64,000 bases of DNA from Siphonodentalium dalli (lineage: Eukaryota; Mollusca; Scaphopoda; Gadilida; Siphonodentaliidae): positions 64,235,127 to 64,299,126 of the forward strand of contig CP136061.1 in NCBI GenBank assembly GCA_032622095.1, written 5' to 3'. Below are positions 1 to 11,750 of the stretch, piece after piece. A program made the translations under genes and the position numbers. The notes under the pieces are model-generated. The model was given only the letters and a program-made list of their open reading frames with translations. It made no database searches and was not told the origin of the DNA. Positions within the stretch are counted from its first letter, which is position 1. Each line of letters begins with the position of its first letter.

Positions 1-2670
1 AGAAGGCCCCACCAAAGCTGCGCCCATCAATCCAATGGGCGGAGCCAGAGCACAGATCCCTGGCATGATCCAATGTATCACTAAATATATATATATAGCC
101 CCTCAGAGAACATGACTAACAGCCATAAGCACAGGGAGCTCATGGCCGAATACAGCAGGTGACCACAGCAGCCACTGAGAAATCAAACCGCTACTCTCAG
201 GTACAAGTATTCATTTTGGAGAAAATTCCCAACGATCACCATCATTTGGAATGGAGACATAGAGCCAAATTTTGCAATCACGACTATTATGTTCAACCTA
301 AATCCACACACATCACTACTATTAGGCCCTCACGACCATTAGGCACCTGAGAGCAGTCCATGTTCCCAGCGGAATACCCACCGCGATATGATTTCAAGAA
401 ATGAAAGTGCACAGATCATGTCTATATAATGTACGTAATTAAACGACCGTAGTGAAATATTCAGATAGTCACTTCTACAACCGAAATCCGTTCAAATGAT
501 GTACAATGTAGCCAGATGATAAACACGGGTAAATTGGCACGGTCACCATACGTAATATTCAGGTCTGAGCCTTGGCCCAGAACATCACGTCACTTTCCCC
601 CAAACATGCAGCAGAACGACCTAGGTGTGTGATAGGTACATGTAGGTTAGTGTGAAGCATGCAGCAAACTAGGGGAAGACCTAATCTAAAAATGGCTCCC
701 CTAGGAAGGAAACGAATGAAATTATCATCCTCCTAGTAAAGGACTCACATCCCTTATAATGGTGCATTTTTGCTTATTGAATTTAATAGCCATATGATAG
801 AGTGGAACTCCCCATACCTAAGTGGTCCTGTTTAAGCCATGTTTAATGAAAATAGGGCAAATCCAGCATAGACCGAAGCGCGCAGAGTTGGCAGCATGGT
901 TTCAGGCCCTTATGATCGGGCGTCTGGTGCCATGGGGATGGGATCCACTTATACGGGGTGGTCCCCTGCCTGCAGGGAACAGTCTGTAATGCTGGTCAAT
1001 GAGCTTCCTCGAAAGCTAAGCTGGACAGCGCAAACGTCCTGCCTTGTTTTATTTTCTATGTGCCAGATAATCAAATTGAGATGGGCAATAGAAGTATGAA
1101 GAGCCATGTGATGGCTCGGTTCGGAAAGGCTATTGGCAGTGGTCGTGGGGCACGTGACAATATCAATGCTTTCCATGTAAATGTGCTTCATTCGTGTGTG
1201 AAGTCTATTCGTCATATCAACGGTACGAAAGGTCTGGACTCATAGATAGTTGAAATTCATTTAGACTCCTGCTAGTCAATGAATACGTTAAAAACTCCTA
1301 CCATGCCCTTTATGAACAATGCACGCTGTATAGTATGTACAGCCTGTTCGTGTACCAAGCTCACATTTGATATGGTTACTTGCCATAAATAATGTCTCCC
1401 CCCTGGTCGTCTTGGAATACCCCTGCTGTTATATCGCATTGGGGGGGCCTTCATCCAGGCATCTCAAATTTTGGCCACGGTCGCCAGTAATGCTGCGAGA
1501 AACGTCGGGGCCACATAGGGAATCGAACATTCCACAGCGGCAATTGACTGTGGGCCAGTTAACTGGAGGGGTCAAGTCACTACGATTCTAAATCCTGTCA
1601 GTCTGAGATCATGAATAATTCGAGACAATGGGTGGACCGGTATGCAAATAAACCAAGGACGGCTTGAAAGCGAAATAGAATCATAAGGAAAGATAATCGC
1701 AACAAGTCATTGTGAGATAGTTCCATTGCAAATAACCTTTCACATTCCCATAATTGAATCAAGATGGGGAAAGGATCGAAAGAACCTTCAAATATGTTTG
1801 TAGATAGTGAATCCACGATTAAACACCATCAGAGTGTCGACAAGAGAGAACGCAAACCGGAGTGCCCATGATTTGTAATTTGGGTCCCAATTAGAGCCAT
1901 ATCCAGAATCGTAGTAACCCGACACCCCCCGTCTGTAAACCTGAACAGGAAGGATAGCAGTTATGTTGTATTCCGGAAGGAGACACCATTTAGTCAAGAA
2001 ACAACCCAGCAATTTTGAAAAGATGGGTTAATTTTGGATAAAATTCACAATAATAACTAAAATCTGGAATTGAGACAAGAGTGAAATTGTCATCACTATT
2101 AATTTTAGTCTGAATCCCCACAGATCACTATCATGAACATAACATTCGCACGACATTAGGAGACTTCGGCGATAGCGAACCACGTGGCAGTTACAGTCTG
2201 ACCAATTCTAACATACCTTATAAGCTCTAGAATAAGGCCATATATGTATTTGTCACAAGAATCTAGGTGCGTCGTAAGTCATTGAGACGATGGTCGCTCC
2301 ATGGCGAATTGGAATTTATAGACGCAAATAAGTGATCGGCTTTTTCGAAACACGGAACAATTGTATGTTTGAAGCGAAACGGTCCATGAATTCAAAACCG
2401 ATAATGATAAAAACGAACGCGGAGGCAACCAGAAAGAAATATTGTATAGATAAATTGAATTTGTTGAGTTGTAGGTGAAACTCCAAATTCAAATACACCC
2501 TTAGACTTATCTTGTTGGCTCGGCAGTAGGAATAAAACTAAAGAATCTCATGGCATACAGCGGTTATATTGGGAGCGTTCATGCGTGACTAATCTGGGCA
2601 AGCATAAATAAAGCAGGACATGTATCCATATAGTTCAGTGTGAACGGCTTTCCTTTAGCGGAAAAATCAA
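1..2670. repeat. Segmental duplication, copy A (partner at 15153-18260)
   Basis: This stretch matches 15153-18260 in the same orientation, beginning at the first base of the window, so the true left edge may lie outside. Matches are near-identical over long runs (for example 1-120 against 15153-15272, and 925-1250 against 16078-16400) with many substitutions and small indels, so the duplication is not recent. Copy A has about 100 bp around 1619-1720 that copy B lacks, while copy B has an extra duplicated block near 17440-17800. The segment ends in a short inverted relic of the fold-back family seen at 13668. Short open frames occur on both strands but shift between the copies, so I see no supported gene. 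Confidence 0.85.
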
Positions 2671-2903
2671 AATATTCCACATTTCAGTTGACTGGAAATA
2701 CATACAATAGAATACATAGCCATATAGTATGCATTGAGAGATGACTGCATCTAATTATGGAGCCAAAACATCTGTTTGCATTCGGACAAGCGAACACTGC
2801 ATGGGCAGTATACTGTCAGTCTGCATTACTGATATTCTATTTGAATTAATATGCATTTAAATTCGCCATTAATTGAAACAAATCTATTATATATTTTGGA
2901 AGA

Positions 2904-3790
2904 TCTGTGTGTGTGTGTGTCTGTAATCGATGGACTCGAAAACGGCTGAGCCGATTTCGATGAAACTTGGTATGTGGGGGTATGTTCGGCCGGGGGGTAA
3001 CATAGGCATATTAATTTTCAGATCCGAGGTCAACTTTTCACGTGCCGAGGTCAAATCTGTTTTTACGGTGTGTTACGGGACTTACATTTGAGTTCGGTGC
3101 TTACAAATCGATTTGAAACAGCGCGAATAATAAAATGCCAGTCATAATAATGACACTGTGAGAATCTTTCGTGTTTCCTCTTTCCAACGATATATAATGC
3201 GTATGTATCTGTTTTAGTTATCTGCCTCAATTATCAAGAAGAAGTGGTACTATCTTCCATCAGGATAAAAACAATGCGTAACTTCTATGACGTCGTTAGA
3301 GGTCATAACGTTAGATCACGTTAACGCTTAACCGGCCGATGCATTTGACTGTTTCAGACGTCTTGGCGATATCTCGGGCACCGATGGTAATTTATCTTTA
3401 CGTTGAAACTTGATCATTAATGAGCGTGTGTATATGAGGCGCGTTTATATACTTGAGTGGAAATCAAATCGGGTTAAACTGGCGGATTTTTACGGACGAA
3501 ATTTGATGCATAGGGTATCTCGGTATCCGATGGGCCGATTTCCCGGTATCCGCTGGGCCGATTTCCACCATTTTTGGGGTGTTGGTGTTTGACCCCACCT
3601 GACCTTGACCTTCAAAATGATCAATTCAAGGTCAAATCGGGTAAAACCAGATAGATTTCGACGGGCACGTTTGTCGGGTACTTTTGTCGGGCAGTGTTTT
3701 AGACTGGTCAAATCGTGACCCCACTTGACCTTGACCTTCAAAATTGACATTTCAAGGTCAAAGCCCGGACGAAGTCGGGTCACCTTCTAG
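2904..3790 (+). mobile_element. Probable non-autonomous Helitron
   Basis: The segment starts TC after an A and ends CTAG before a T, as expected for Helitron insertion between A and T. A hairpin (CCCG G AC, loop GAA, GT CGGG; 3764-3779) lies 7 nt before CTAG. The 5' end opens with a GT run followed by the phrase 'actcgaaaacggctgagc', which I know as a widely dispersed invertebrate repeat. Two internal direct subrepeats (3590-3643 and 3717-3767) contain 'tgaccttgaccttcaaaa'. No Rep or helicase coding is present, so it would be non-autonomous. The hairpin-to-end distance is shorter than usual. Family assignment is inference from the termini. Confidence 0.55.
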
Positions 3791-4403
3791 TATAATATAT
3801 AGCCAATATATATATCGCCGATATGTATCAATAAGCATCCAAACAACACTGTACTGACAGTGAGCATAGTAGTATAGGCCAGTTTACACCATTGTGAATA
3901 ACGACGTTTACTCGGTTTTATCTGGAAAAATTCACAAATCTCAATGCGCAAATTTGAATATGTCCACAATTCAAGCCAATGGTAATTCGTTTTACAATTT
4001 ACACACCATGCAGATAACGAGAGACACTGTACATGCAGTTTATACTCTGCACTTCAACCTGCATGAATTTAAACAACCAATGCTATATGATAATATATGT
4101 TGCATATACGGGCAGTTGCATCTACATTAGAAAGACTATTCGAGTCTTAACACAATACAATATATTACTCTACATGTAATACTGATTTATGTAACATAAT
4201 ATATCCCTATATATATACAATCATATATACAATCATCATGGATTTCACCATAAAAGACAACATGAACCATAATGTTACTACGGTACGTGGCCAGCCAGGA
4301 AAAACCATAGATGAAAAACCTGTAGGACAAAATATTTCTATGGAAACCTGTGACACCAAACCAATGCCAAGTATCAACTTATACTGTCCGATCTATACAA
4401 GAT
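3791..4403. other. AT-rich intergenic stretch, no gene seen
   Basis: Rich in TATA-type dinucleotide runs (3791-3815, 4195-4230). Two short open frames (78 and 68 codons) have no recognisable motif. Nothing else is supported. Confidence 0.6.
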
Positions 4404-4565
4404 CTGTGTATGTAAATGAAATCCTTTTCTACCTAAAAGTCTGACACAGCAGGTTACATCACCTCTGGTCGGCGCCCAACAATGAATGGCTAACTATATC
4501 GCTATTCCATGATTATACATGTATATGTACATCATTTAACCGCAAAAGTGGTATATCACACACTT
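4404..4565 (+). repeat. Dispersed ~160 bp direct repeat, copy 1
   Basis: Nearly identical to 21961-22115 in the same orientation, 17.6 kb away; it shares 'ggttacatcacctctggtcg' and 'aatggctaactatatcgcta'. Differences are a few substitutions and a short indel in the TA-rich part. Neither inverted ends nor target duplication is visible, so the repeat class is unknown. Confidence 0.8.
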
Positions 4566-5522
4566 TATTCGGCAGCTCCATTCATTGTTTCGACCTATTA
4601 TTTATTGACCGGGTCATTTTCAGGGGCGCCGGTCATTATGTGAGTACCATGTGTACTTGCAAAAACTAGAAAACCTAGTAATATCAGCCGATCCCAGAAC
4701 CAAACACTATGGCGATGGTCGCATTCACAAGTGATAACAGCTGAGCCAAAATTTCAATCTCTGTGGCGAGACATAGGTGGATTAACCACAATTAGGCTGT
4801 ATCAGCTGGGCCAGGAATATACATTGCTCTATGGCGGGAATCTCAGGTGGATTAATCACAAACATGAGTCACTGGCATCTTCACTTGGCCGAGTCTATTG
4901 CTTGACTATGGGGTCATCTCAAAACTACTATCGGGAAATTGATTTAATAGTTTCCTAATATGAGAAATCGTTAGTATAAAGTTTTACAGTATCAGGGGAC
5001 ACGTGTAGTCAGGGTTTCCGCTAGGCCGGCTGCGGGTCCGTCCCATGAACCCATTCCCCCCGTCGGTCGTTGCATGAAATCCTGCTCATACACAAATAAA
5101 TGAAGTTATTAAAAACTTTTTCAGTCTTGTCTGCGTCAACAGGTGATATATCTACACTTATTTTCATTAATATTAACAAAATGAAATCGACACAGTCCAT
5201 CTCCCGAAACAACAATAAGAAAGAGCATGTCAAATAGCGACATTAGATACAGCGTAATACATGTCGCGGTAACATCAAAGAATGACGGACTGTTGAGTGT
5301 GGATATTTTTGTGCACGGGATTCTATGGATGAAACTATTCACTCGAAGACCCCATGCTATCGTACGATTACGACCCCAAGAGCACCCAATTGCTGAGTCG
5401 GGGATATTTTTATGCACGGGATTTTCATGGATGAAACTACTCAATGTTGATCATTTATCTTATTGCTGTATTACCATTTGTTTTCGAGTACGATGTACCG
5501 GTAAGCGAAGTTCATGAAAAAT
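4566..5522. other. Intergenic stretch with short direct repeats, no gene seen
   Basis: Contains two imperfect ~41 bp direct repeats (5301-5341 and 5402-5443), both reading 'ggatattttt.tgcacgggat' and then 'atggatgaaacta', and a weaker ~35 bp pair at 4757-4791 and 4826-4861. Short open frames on both strands cross these repeats and lack protein motifs. Confidence 0.55.
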
Positions 5523-5934
5523 AATATTTTTTTACCCAAAATATGTATCTCCTATAATAAATATCTTGGACACTGAAACTAATGGTTATATATTTCTTGC
5601 TTGCAAGATCCTAGAAATCGTTTTAAAAAATCGGTACGAAATACCTCGAGTACGCGCACTTGTCAAATGCCAATTAATGATGATTATATCTTTGGACCAA
5701 TTGTGCGAGTCCTTTCGCTATAAAAGCGATTGACAGGTAAAACCTCATTCTTTTTAATTTCTTCCTCCTGTGTGTTTGATGCGTTTGACCGAGTGCGCGG
5801 GGTGGGAATGTTGATCCCAACTGGGAGGGCCCTTACTGTGTTCAGTGTCCAAGATATTTATTATAGGAGATTTTGGGTAAAAAAATATTATATCTCCGTC
5901 AAATATATCTTGGACACTGAAACTAATGGTTATA
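5523..5934. mobile_element. Fold-back element E1 with three copies of one terminal sequence
   Basis: Left arm 5523-5578 and right arm 5841-5889 are inverted copies ending in TTCAGTGTCCAAGATAT / ATATCTTGGACACTGAA. A third copy of the arm (about 5903-5934) follows in the orientation of the left arm, so the right side is itself a ~90 bp imperfect palindrome. The interior (5579-5840) holds 'cttgcttgcaag' near the left arm and 'gggagggccc' just before the right arm. The same layout with diverged sequence occurs at 13668-14030. An inverted relative of the left half lies at 18320-18535. No coding is visible. The class is unknown: a non-autonomous DNA transposon or a small non-coding locus are both possible. 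Confidence 0.6.
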
Positions 5935-6089
5935 ATTAGAATTCTTGAAGAGGAGGAGGCAGATAATCCGACTATGTCCATGAAACCCACCTGCTGAAGC
6001 AGAAAAGACCAAATAGATCATTGTGTCCCATATGTAATAGTTCAGATAAACTCAACTAGAGGTGTGACTGTCCCAATGGGACTACGGAT

Positions 6090-6819
6090 ACCCCCCTGTT
6101 TTTAAAATACTAAGATGTTTCACATGTCAGTAAACATTTAGTTAAAATAATAAAATAACAGTTCCCATTGCAGGTGTACAACCATAACCCTAATCTTAAA
6201 CCTATTGACCAAAAAATGTAGGAATAAAAGCTTGGACAAAATTATGAATGTTGCAAAAAAAGTCAAAAAAGGGGAATAACTCCACACAAAAAATGTCGGA
6301 CAGACGTCATAATCGCAGGTGCACAGGTTCCCATGGTACTAAATATCAGTGCCAAGATTAAAAAACATTGAGCGAAAAATGTAGGAATAAAAGCTCGGAC
6401 AAAATTATGCATGTTGCAAAAAAAGTTTCTAAGTTGAAAAAGGGGGATAACTCCACCAAAAAATGTTGGACAGACGTCATAATAGCAGGTGCACAAGTTC
6501 CCATGGTACTAAATATCTGTGCCAAGTTTTTAAAAAATTGACCGAAAAATGTAGGAATAAAAGCTCGGACAAAAGTATACATGTTGCGAAAATTTTCTAA
6601 GTCGATAAAGGGGGGATAACTCCACCAAAAAAAGTCCGACAGACGTCATAATCGCAGGTGCACAGGTTCCCATGGTGGTTGATGTCTGTGCCAAGTTTCA
6701 CGGAAATTGATCAAAAATCGACTGAGAAATACTCCGGACAAATTTGTGACTACAGACGGACGGACGGACAAGCTGACTCCAGTATACCCCCCTAACTTCG
6801 TTGCGGGGGGTATAAAAAC
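6090..6819 (+). repeat. Molluscan-type repeat with ~165 bp internal tandem units
   Basis: About 3.5 internal units begin 'ggaataaaagct(c/t)ggaca' at 6221, 6383 and 6553 (periods 162 and 170 bp), each containing 'ggacagacgtcataat' and 'gttcccatggt'. The 3' end has 'acggacggacggacaa' followed by a C-run and G-run able to pair (6786-6810) and GTATAAAAA. I recognise this ending from dispersed repeats in bivalve and gastropod genomes, which is the main taxonomic clue in the left half. No coding potential. Confidence 0.7.
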
Positions 6820-8385
6820 AACTGAGCCTCCTAAAAGGAAACACCACGTACTTCATGTGCCCTACTAGTAATGATCACAGGGTGAAGTTGTCATGTACCT
6901 AATAGAATAAAGGAACCTACCCCCCCCCCCCCCCCCCCCCCAGAGGATGAAGCAGCACTAGCACGACATCCAGAGGATGTTGACTGGCCCACAATACATG
7001 CAAAAGAGGGCACCGAGGGGAAACACGGTTATGACACCGTGCCCCCCCACCCCCCCCCCCCACCCACCCCCCGCCAGAATAGCTGAATCAATACTCAGAA
7101 TGGATCTCTCAAAATGAGTCAATGCTCAGTGAGGTATGACTGACTTGACAGTATTTTGAGCCAGACCAGGAGACCCAGGGGAGATATGAGAAACCGTTGG
7201 GCCCAGACCAATGGGGGGACCAGGGATACACCAGGAAAACATGACGGAGTTGAGCACTGGAAATCATATTCATGGAAAGAAAAAAAACATACACCTAAGG
7301 GAGGGGACCAAGATGGAAAGATTGCCTGCCTCTGGTACACCAAGCCAAGTAACTGGAAATTGAAGTGTACGGTCAACCAAGGAGAGGAACTAATACCGCT
7401 AATGGAACACTGTCTGATCATACGGCCAATCTGTGATGCAATGAACCGGCCTGCATGGTTTCAAAATAAATTTGGGACTTAGTTATCGTTCGTCAGGTGG
7501 TGGTATAGGGAACCCATACCGTAGGTTAGCAGAAAGTTACAAAAACTGTTTTAACCCGCCAACTGGTATGCTCAAGCACCGATGGGCATGCGGCAATAAT
7601 TGTTAAATGTTGCAAAGATGAGAATCGGTGATCGCTAAATCGGATGAGAATTAGAATCACGCCTGCCAAGTGATGTTAAACACTCGGCCCGAGTGATAAC
7701 ATAGAATTGAAAAATATTCTTGGTCAAAGTCGGTGCTATGACATATACGATAACAAAATGGACTACATACATGATGCCTAGACACCAATGAAATGCCGAT
7801 ACGCTATACGATGAAATTCTATGGTGTTAGGTGGTCACTGAAAGATACATCCCAAATCTAGAAAAAGAAATTTGAAATTGAGCGTAGTTCAGACGATAGT
7901 GTCTATGGAGCTGAATGGTCGATATTCATGATACGTGCGGCTAAGTGAGTAGAGAGCTAAAGTCCCCTGTGAGATATAGCACCCGCATACTAACTTATCA
8001 GGTTCACACACACGATCAAGTCCATAATACGTCTAGGTTTGTCTCATAAAAGCGGCCTAATTGTTGAATAAAAATCTAACAGATTAGAAGGCCCGAAACT
8101 ATAAAGACAGGTCTCAACAACACCTGGAATACCCCGACGGGATAAGAACGGAGGTGAGAATGGAGAATCGAGGTGAAATAAACGAATTCAGGAGCAGTTC
8201 CTGAATGCGGCACATAGCCAAAGCAATGCGATATGACAGAAAGCAGACTGACAGAGGAAACCTCAAAGTACAAAGAACGAAGGTAATATTGTACAAAACA
8301 CTCAGTCGAATGAATGCAACTTGTCGGCGACAAGGAACAATGAGGTAGCCAAGGCAAGAAAGGGTTCGGAAAAACCGCTGTGTGC
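6820..8385. other. Intergenic stretch with long C-tracts, no supported gene
   Basis: Holds a ~22 nt C-run (6920-6941) and a second C-rich tract (7042-7072). An open frame at 7156-7482 on the plus strand (108 codons, start ATG) has no recognisable domain and a shadow frame on the other strand, so I do not call it a gene. The rest shows nothing beyond short simple sequence. Confidence 0.5.
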
Positions 8386-8393
8386 CGTGATAG

Positions 8394-9509
8394 TAGGGTC
8401 CTGCGAATATTCGATATTCGATTCGAGATTCGATTCGAAAGTCAAATTCGATTCGAATTCGAGTCGAAATTGCCAACTCGGAATTTCGAATATACATTGG
8501 TGGCAAAGTAGGCTGTTTACGGACAAGTACACACGTCGATCTTAGCTGTTTAATTACAGAAAATGATGTATATATGCACCTTATAATTCTTATTGTACAT
8601 CGCGATTATATATTTCAAATATAAGTATAGCCAGCAATTAGCCACTATAGGACGATAAATACGCCTGAATTCTAGCTTTGAACATAGTAGCCAAAAGTTC
8701 GGAGATCACCGATGGACCGACGACGCGTGTGAATAGTAATAGTGACTGAGCAACCGCTAGCATTATCCGCCATCTATCCTCAGATTCTGCGTTATGTAAT
8801 ATAGCTGAGAATGTAAACAACACATGTTCCCGGCATCGAAAAGTGCATTTTGGCGGTGTTTTCTTTTGAAAATTTACTTTCAATTTCGAAGCGTTCTTTG
8901 AGACTTGACAAAATGTCGTCCGTTATTCATGTTTATTTTAAACATGATAACGTTGCAGGTATAGTGCAGGGACTTACACGTGTGATGACTGATGACTGCG
9001 ACATGGTGTATAAATCGCAAGCATCTGCGACAACGACCCATCTATGGAATCATATGTCCAAGAAGCATCCAGCACTACATACACAGGCTACCCTGCGACT
9101 GTTGTTGCATCTTCAAATTTATAACAACGGGTGATTTCGAAGGTTGATTTGCAATTTGCATGTACATGAAAACTGTACAAATTTCGCGTGATTTTAGTTC
9201 CGATAATCCGTTTAGTGGTTATATATTAATCGTCGTGACGGCTGCATGGACGTTTTTTAAAATCTGTTTTTTTCTTTCTCGACAATTATCATTCGAAATG
9301 AAGTTAAACGACAATTCATCGCCACATAAGTCATGATGGAACTTTGTGCGTGTAGTTCACAGAACCTTTCAGAAATCGTATAATCATTGACAAAACATGC
9401 CCATTTGAGAATGCAACACACAGATATGATTCGATTCGATATTCGATTCGATTTCCTGAATTCGATTCAATATTCGATTCGATCAAAATCTCCAATTCGC
9501 AGGACCCTA
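8394..9509 (+). mobile_element. hAT-type transposon relic with 15 bp TIRs and 8 bp TSD
   Basis: Perfect 15 bp terminal inverted repeats TAGGGTCCTGCGAAT (8394) and its reverse complement (ending 9509) are flanked by 8 bp target duplications CGTGATAG (8386-8393) and CGTGACAG (9510-9517), one mismatch apart. Subterminal regions on both sides are packed with 'attcgattcga' repeats, likely transposase-binding or fold-back DNA. The 1,116 bp body keeps only a small N-terminal remnant of a transposase (8850-9134), so it is an internally deleted non-autonomous copy. The 8 bp duplication and TAGGG-type ends are diagnostic of the hAT superfamily. Confidence 0.88.
8850..9134 (+). pseudogene. Degenerate BED zinc-finger remnant of a hAT transposase
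   Basis: An open frame of 94 codons inside the hAT element. From codon 22 it reads MSSVIHVYFKHDN, then TDDCDMVYKSQASATTTHL, then NHMSKKHP. This follows the BED-finger layout (S-x-V-x-x-Y/F-F, a Cys pair, T-T-x-x-L, then H-x(4)-H). The second Cys of the pair appears lost (CDMV/Y instead of CxxC), so zinc binding is doubtful. BED fingers are the usual DNA-binding N-terminus of hAT transposases, which fits the surrounding TIRs. The catalytic RNase-H-like domain is absent. The ATG at 8913 (codon 22) is a better start than 8850. Confidence 0.6.
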
Positions 9510-9567
9510 CGTGACAGCATGAACCTGGATGGACTGAGGCAGAACCAGCGGCAGATACTGCAAGACC

Positions 9568-11480
9568 TCCATCGCTGCTAGTCGCTGCGAAGGTTGTGGA
9601 AGCCGCGACTACAAATAGAGGAGGCATGACCACCAACAGATTCCGAGCCTGCAACGCAGGCTGTACCGAGTGGACAGAGGAAAATTCATTGTTTCCTGTC
9701 TCTGCGAAGGTTGTGGAAGCCGTGACTACAAATAGAGGAGGCATGACCACCAACAGACTCCGAGCCTGCAGCGCAGGCTGGACAGAGTTGACCGAGGAAA
9801 ATTCCTCGTTGCCCGTATCTGAGAAGGTTGTGGAAGCCGCGACTACAAATAGAGGAGGCATGACCACCAACAGATTCCGAGCCTGCAGCGCAGGCTGTAC
9901 CGAGTTGACAGAGGAAAATTCATTGTTTCCTGTCTCTGCGAAGGTTGTGGAAGCCGCAACTACAAATAGAGGAGGCATGTAGAGCTGAAACGGTTGACCC
10001 ATTCTTGTAACCGGTTAACCATCGGGGTTAACCGGATTTCAACCGGTTAACCGCTAAATTTCTAGCGGACTTCTCTCACACTAATTATGTCGACATTATG
10101 CCATGCTCCAGGGACAAACCTAGGTGAGAAGTAGTAGCTGAAATAAAGACCTTATTCACGGCATTTAACGATATTCAAAAACACGCATTCACTGTTCTTA
10201 TGCTGGCTCTCGCGAGTCGTGATGGGGAATGAGCAAGTGAAATTTGTGAATGGCAGGGGAGATCGCTTATTTGCCGTGATCAGCATATGTTTGGGCATTT
10301 GTAAAACGAGTAAAATAGTATGGGTATTGGTAAAACGAGTAACAAAACTATATATTAAAGATCTGTAATATATCATTATCATCATTGGTATATCCTCCAA
10401 TGCATTATATATAAAGACAAGAAAGTAATAACTAGAGAACAAAAAGGAAGGTCAGTTAGGTCAGACTCGCAGTCCTATTCAGTATTCGAGCTATTCGTCG
10501 GTATCGTGATAGCGGACACTAGTGTTGGGAGGTTATATAATTTACGTTTCGGTTTCGGTTTTAACTTTTAGTATGCAATCACTTAACATATAGCAATTAC
10601 TACCAAATTGAGTGTTAATTAGTCCCACAGGCACAACCAGTTACAGAGTAGCATGGAGCATCAATTAAATTTCCTTGATAAAAGGGAAGATTATTGAAGA
10701 AGTTTTGGGTTGCTTCAACTACGATGTCTGTTTGGTCACTCAATTGAATTGATCATATTAAATCACAACAGGGAGGAAGAACGGGAAGAGTGAAGACATT
10801 GTGCAGCTGATCTCAATCTTCAAACTTTGTCGACTTACATAGTTTTTATAAACCCCACTGTAAAACAGTTTTATATATAGTATGTCGTGGTGTGATTCCA
10901 ATTTGAATCCATGTTGCTTCGTGCAGTATTAACTATTAAGTTACGAAAGCACGCATTGCCACACAACGCCACTTTTACGTTGTCACTTCCTTGTGTGCAT
11001 TCAGACTTGATACACAGTGACTGCACACGTGCTTTTGTCGGAAGAAAACTTCAAAGGGACGGAATTGATTGAAGGTCGCCGACACTTCCAGACAGTTCGA
11101 GAATTGCTACTAAGTATCTGATATTACCGCGTGTACCAATTAATGCTTGCATTGCACTCTATCGGTGACACAGGATTTAGTATTAGTTTTGCATCATTTA
11201 ACCTAATATTTTGAGGATTATTCACGTTCACATTCAACTGACAACGGGATGCGGTTACGTCCGGTTCATTTTTTTCTAACCGGTTACGTCGCTAACCGGT
11301 TAACCGTCTAACCGCTTCAGCTCTAGAGGCATGACCACCAACAGACTCCGAGCCTGCAGCGCAGGCTGTACCGAGGTGGCAGAGGAAAATCCTTTGTTGA
11401 CCGTCTCTGCGAAGGTTGTGGAAGCCGCAACTACAAATAGAGGAGGCATGACCACTAGCAGACTCTGAGCCTGCAGCGCA
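9568..11480. repeat. 117 bp (39-codon) minisatellite, interrupted by a hAT element
   Basis: Monomers carrying 'aggttgtggaagcc' start at 9591, 9708, 9825, 9942 and, after a 1,354 bp insertion, at 11413; removing the insertion and its target duplication leaves exactly 117 bp. Each monomer carries the hairpin AGCCTGC-AGC-GCAGGCT or a close variant. Because 117 is a multiple of three, frames stay open on both strands (128 codons on plus 9596-9982; 223 codons on minus 9331-10002). Diverged single copies lie at about 11540-11680 and 12350-12480. Regular spacing and double-strand openness are explained by the repeat itself, so coding is unproven. Confidence 0.8.
9980..11325. mobile_element. hAT-type non-autonomous element with perfect 8 bp TSD
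   Basis: Inverted ends TAGAGCTGAAACGGTT (left) and TAGAGCTGAAGCGGTT (right, reverse complement) are bounded by identical 8 bp duplications GAGGCATG (9972-9979 and 11326-11333). Excising the element plus one duplication restores the 117 bp minisatellite phase, so this is a clean insertion. Subterminal 'accggttaacc' repeats occur at both ends. The 1,346 bp interior has no long open frame or transposase motif, so it is non-autonomous. Confidence 0.9.
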
Positions 11481-11750
11481 GGCTGTATCGAGTTGGCAGA
11501 GGAAAAATCGTCACACGGTTTTTGTTCTTGATATGTGGGCCCCATCCAGTCCTTCGGTTGTGGAAGACAGGCGTACTTCTCTGCGGATGGCTCAGGAGGC
11601 CGCGACCAATAAGGAGGAGGCATGTCCAGCAACCGACTCCAGCGGAGGCTCCATGTTAATGGAGGAAGCAAGAGAAGGGCCATGTTTGTTCTTCCTTTTT
11701 CTGTGCTGTTAGTATCGTGCTGGTAATGCATGCAAAATTGTGCGCAATTG

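Noticed and set aside
7156-7482. 108-codon plus-strand frame between C-tracts
   Set aside because: No homology recognised, a long shadow frame on the other strand, and low-complexity flanks.
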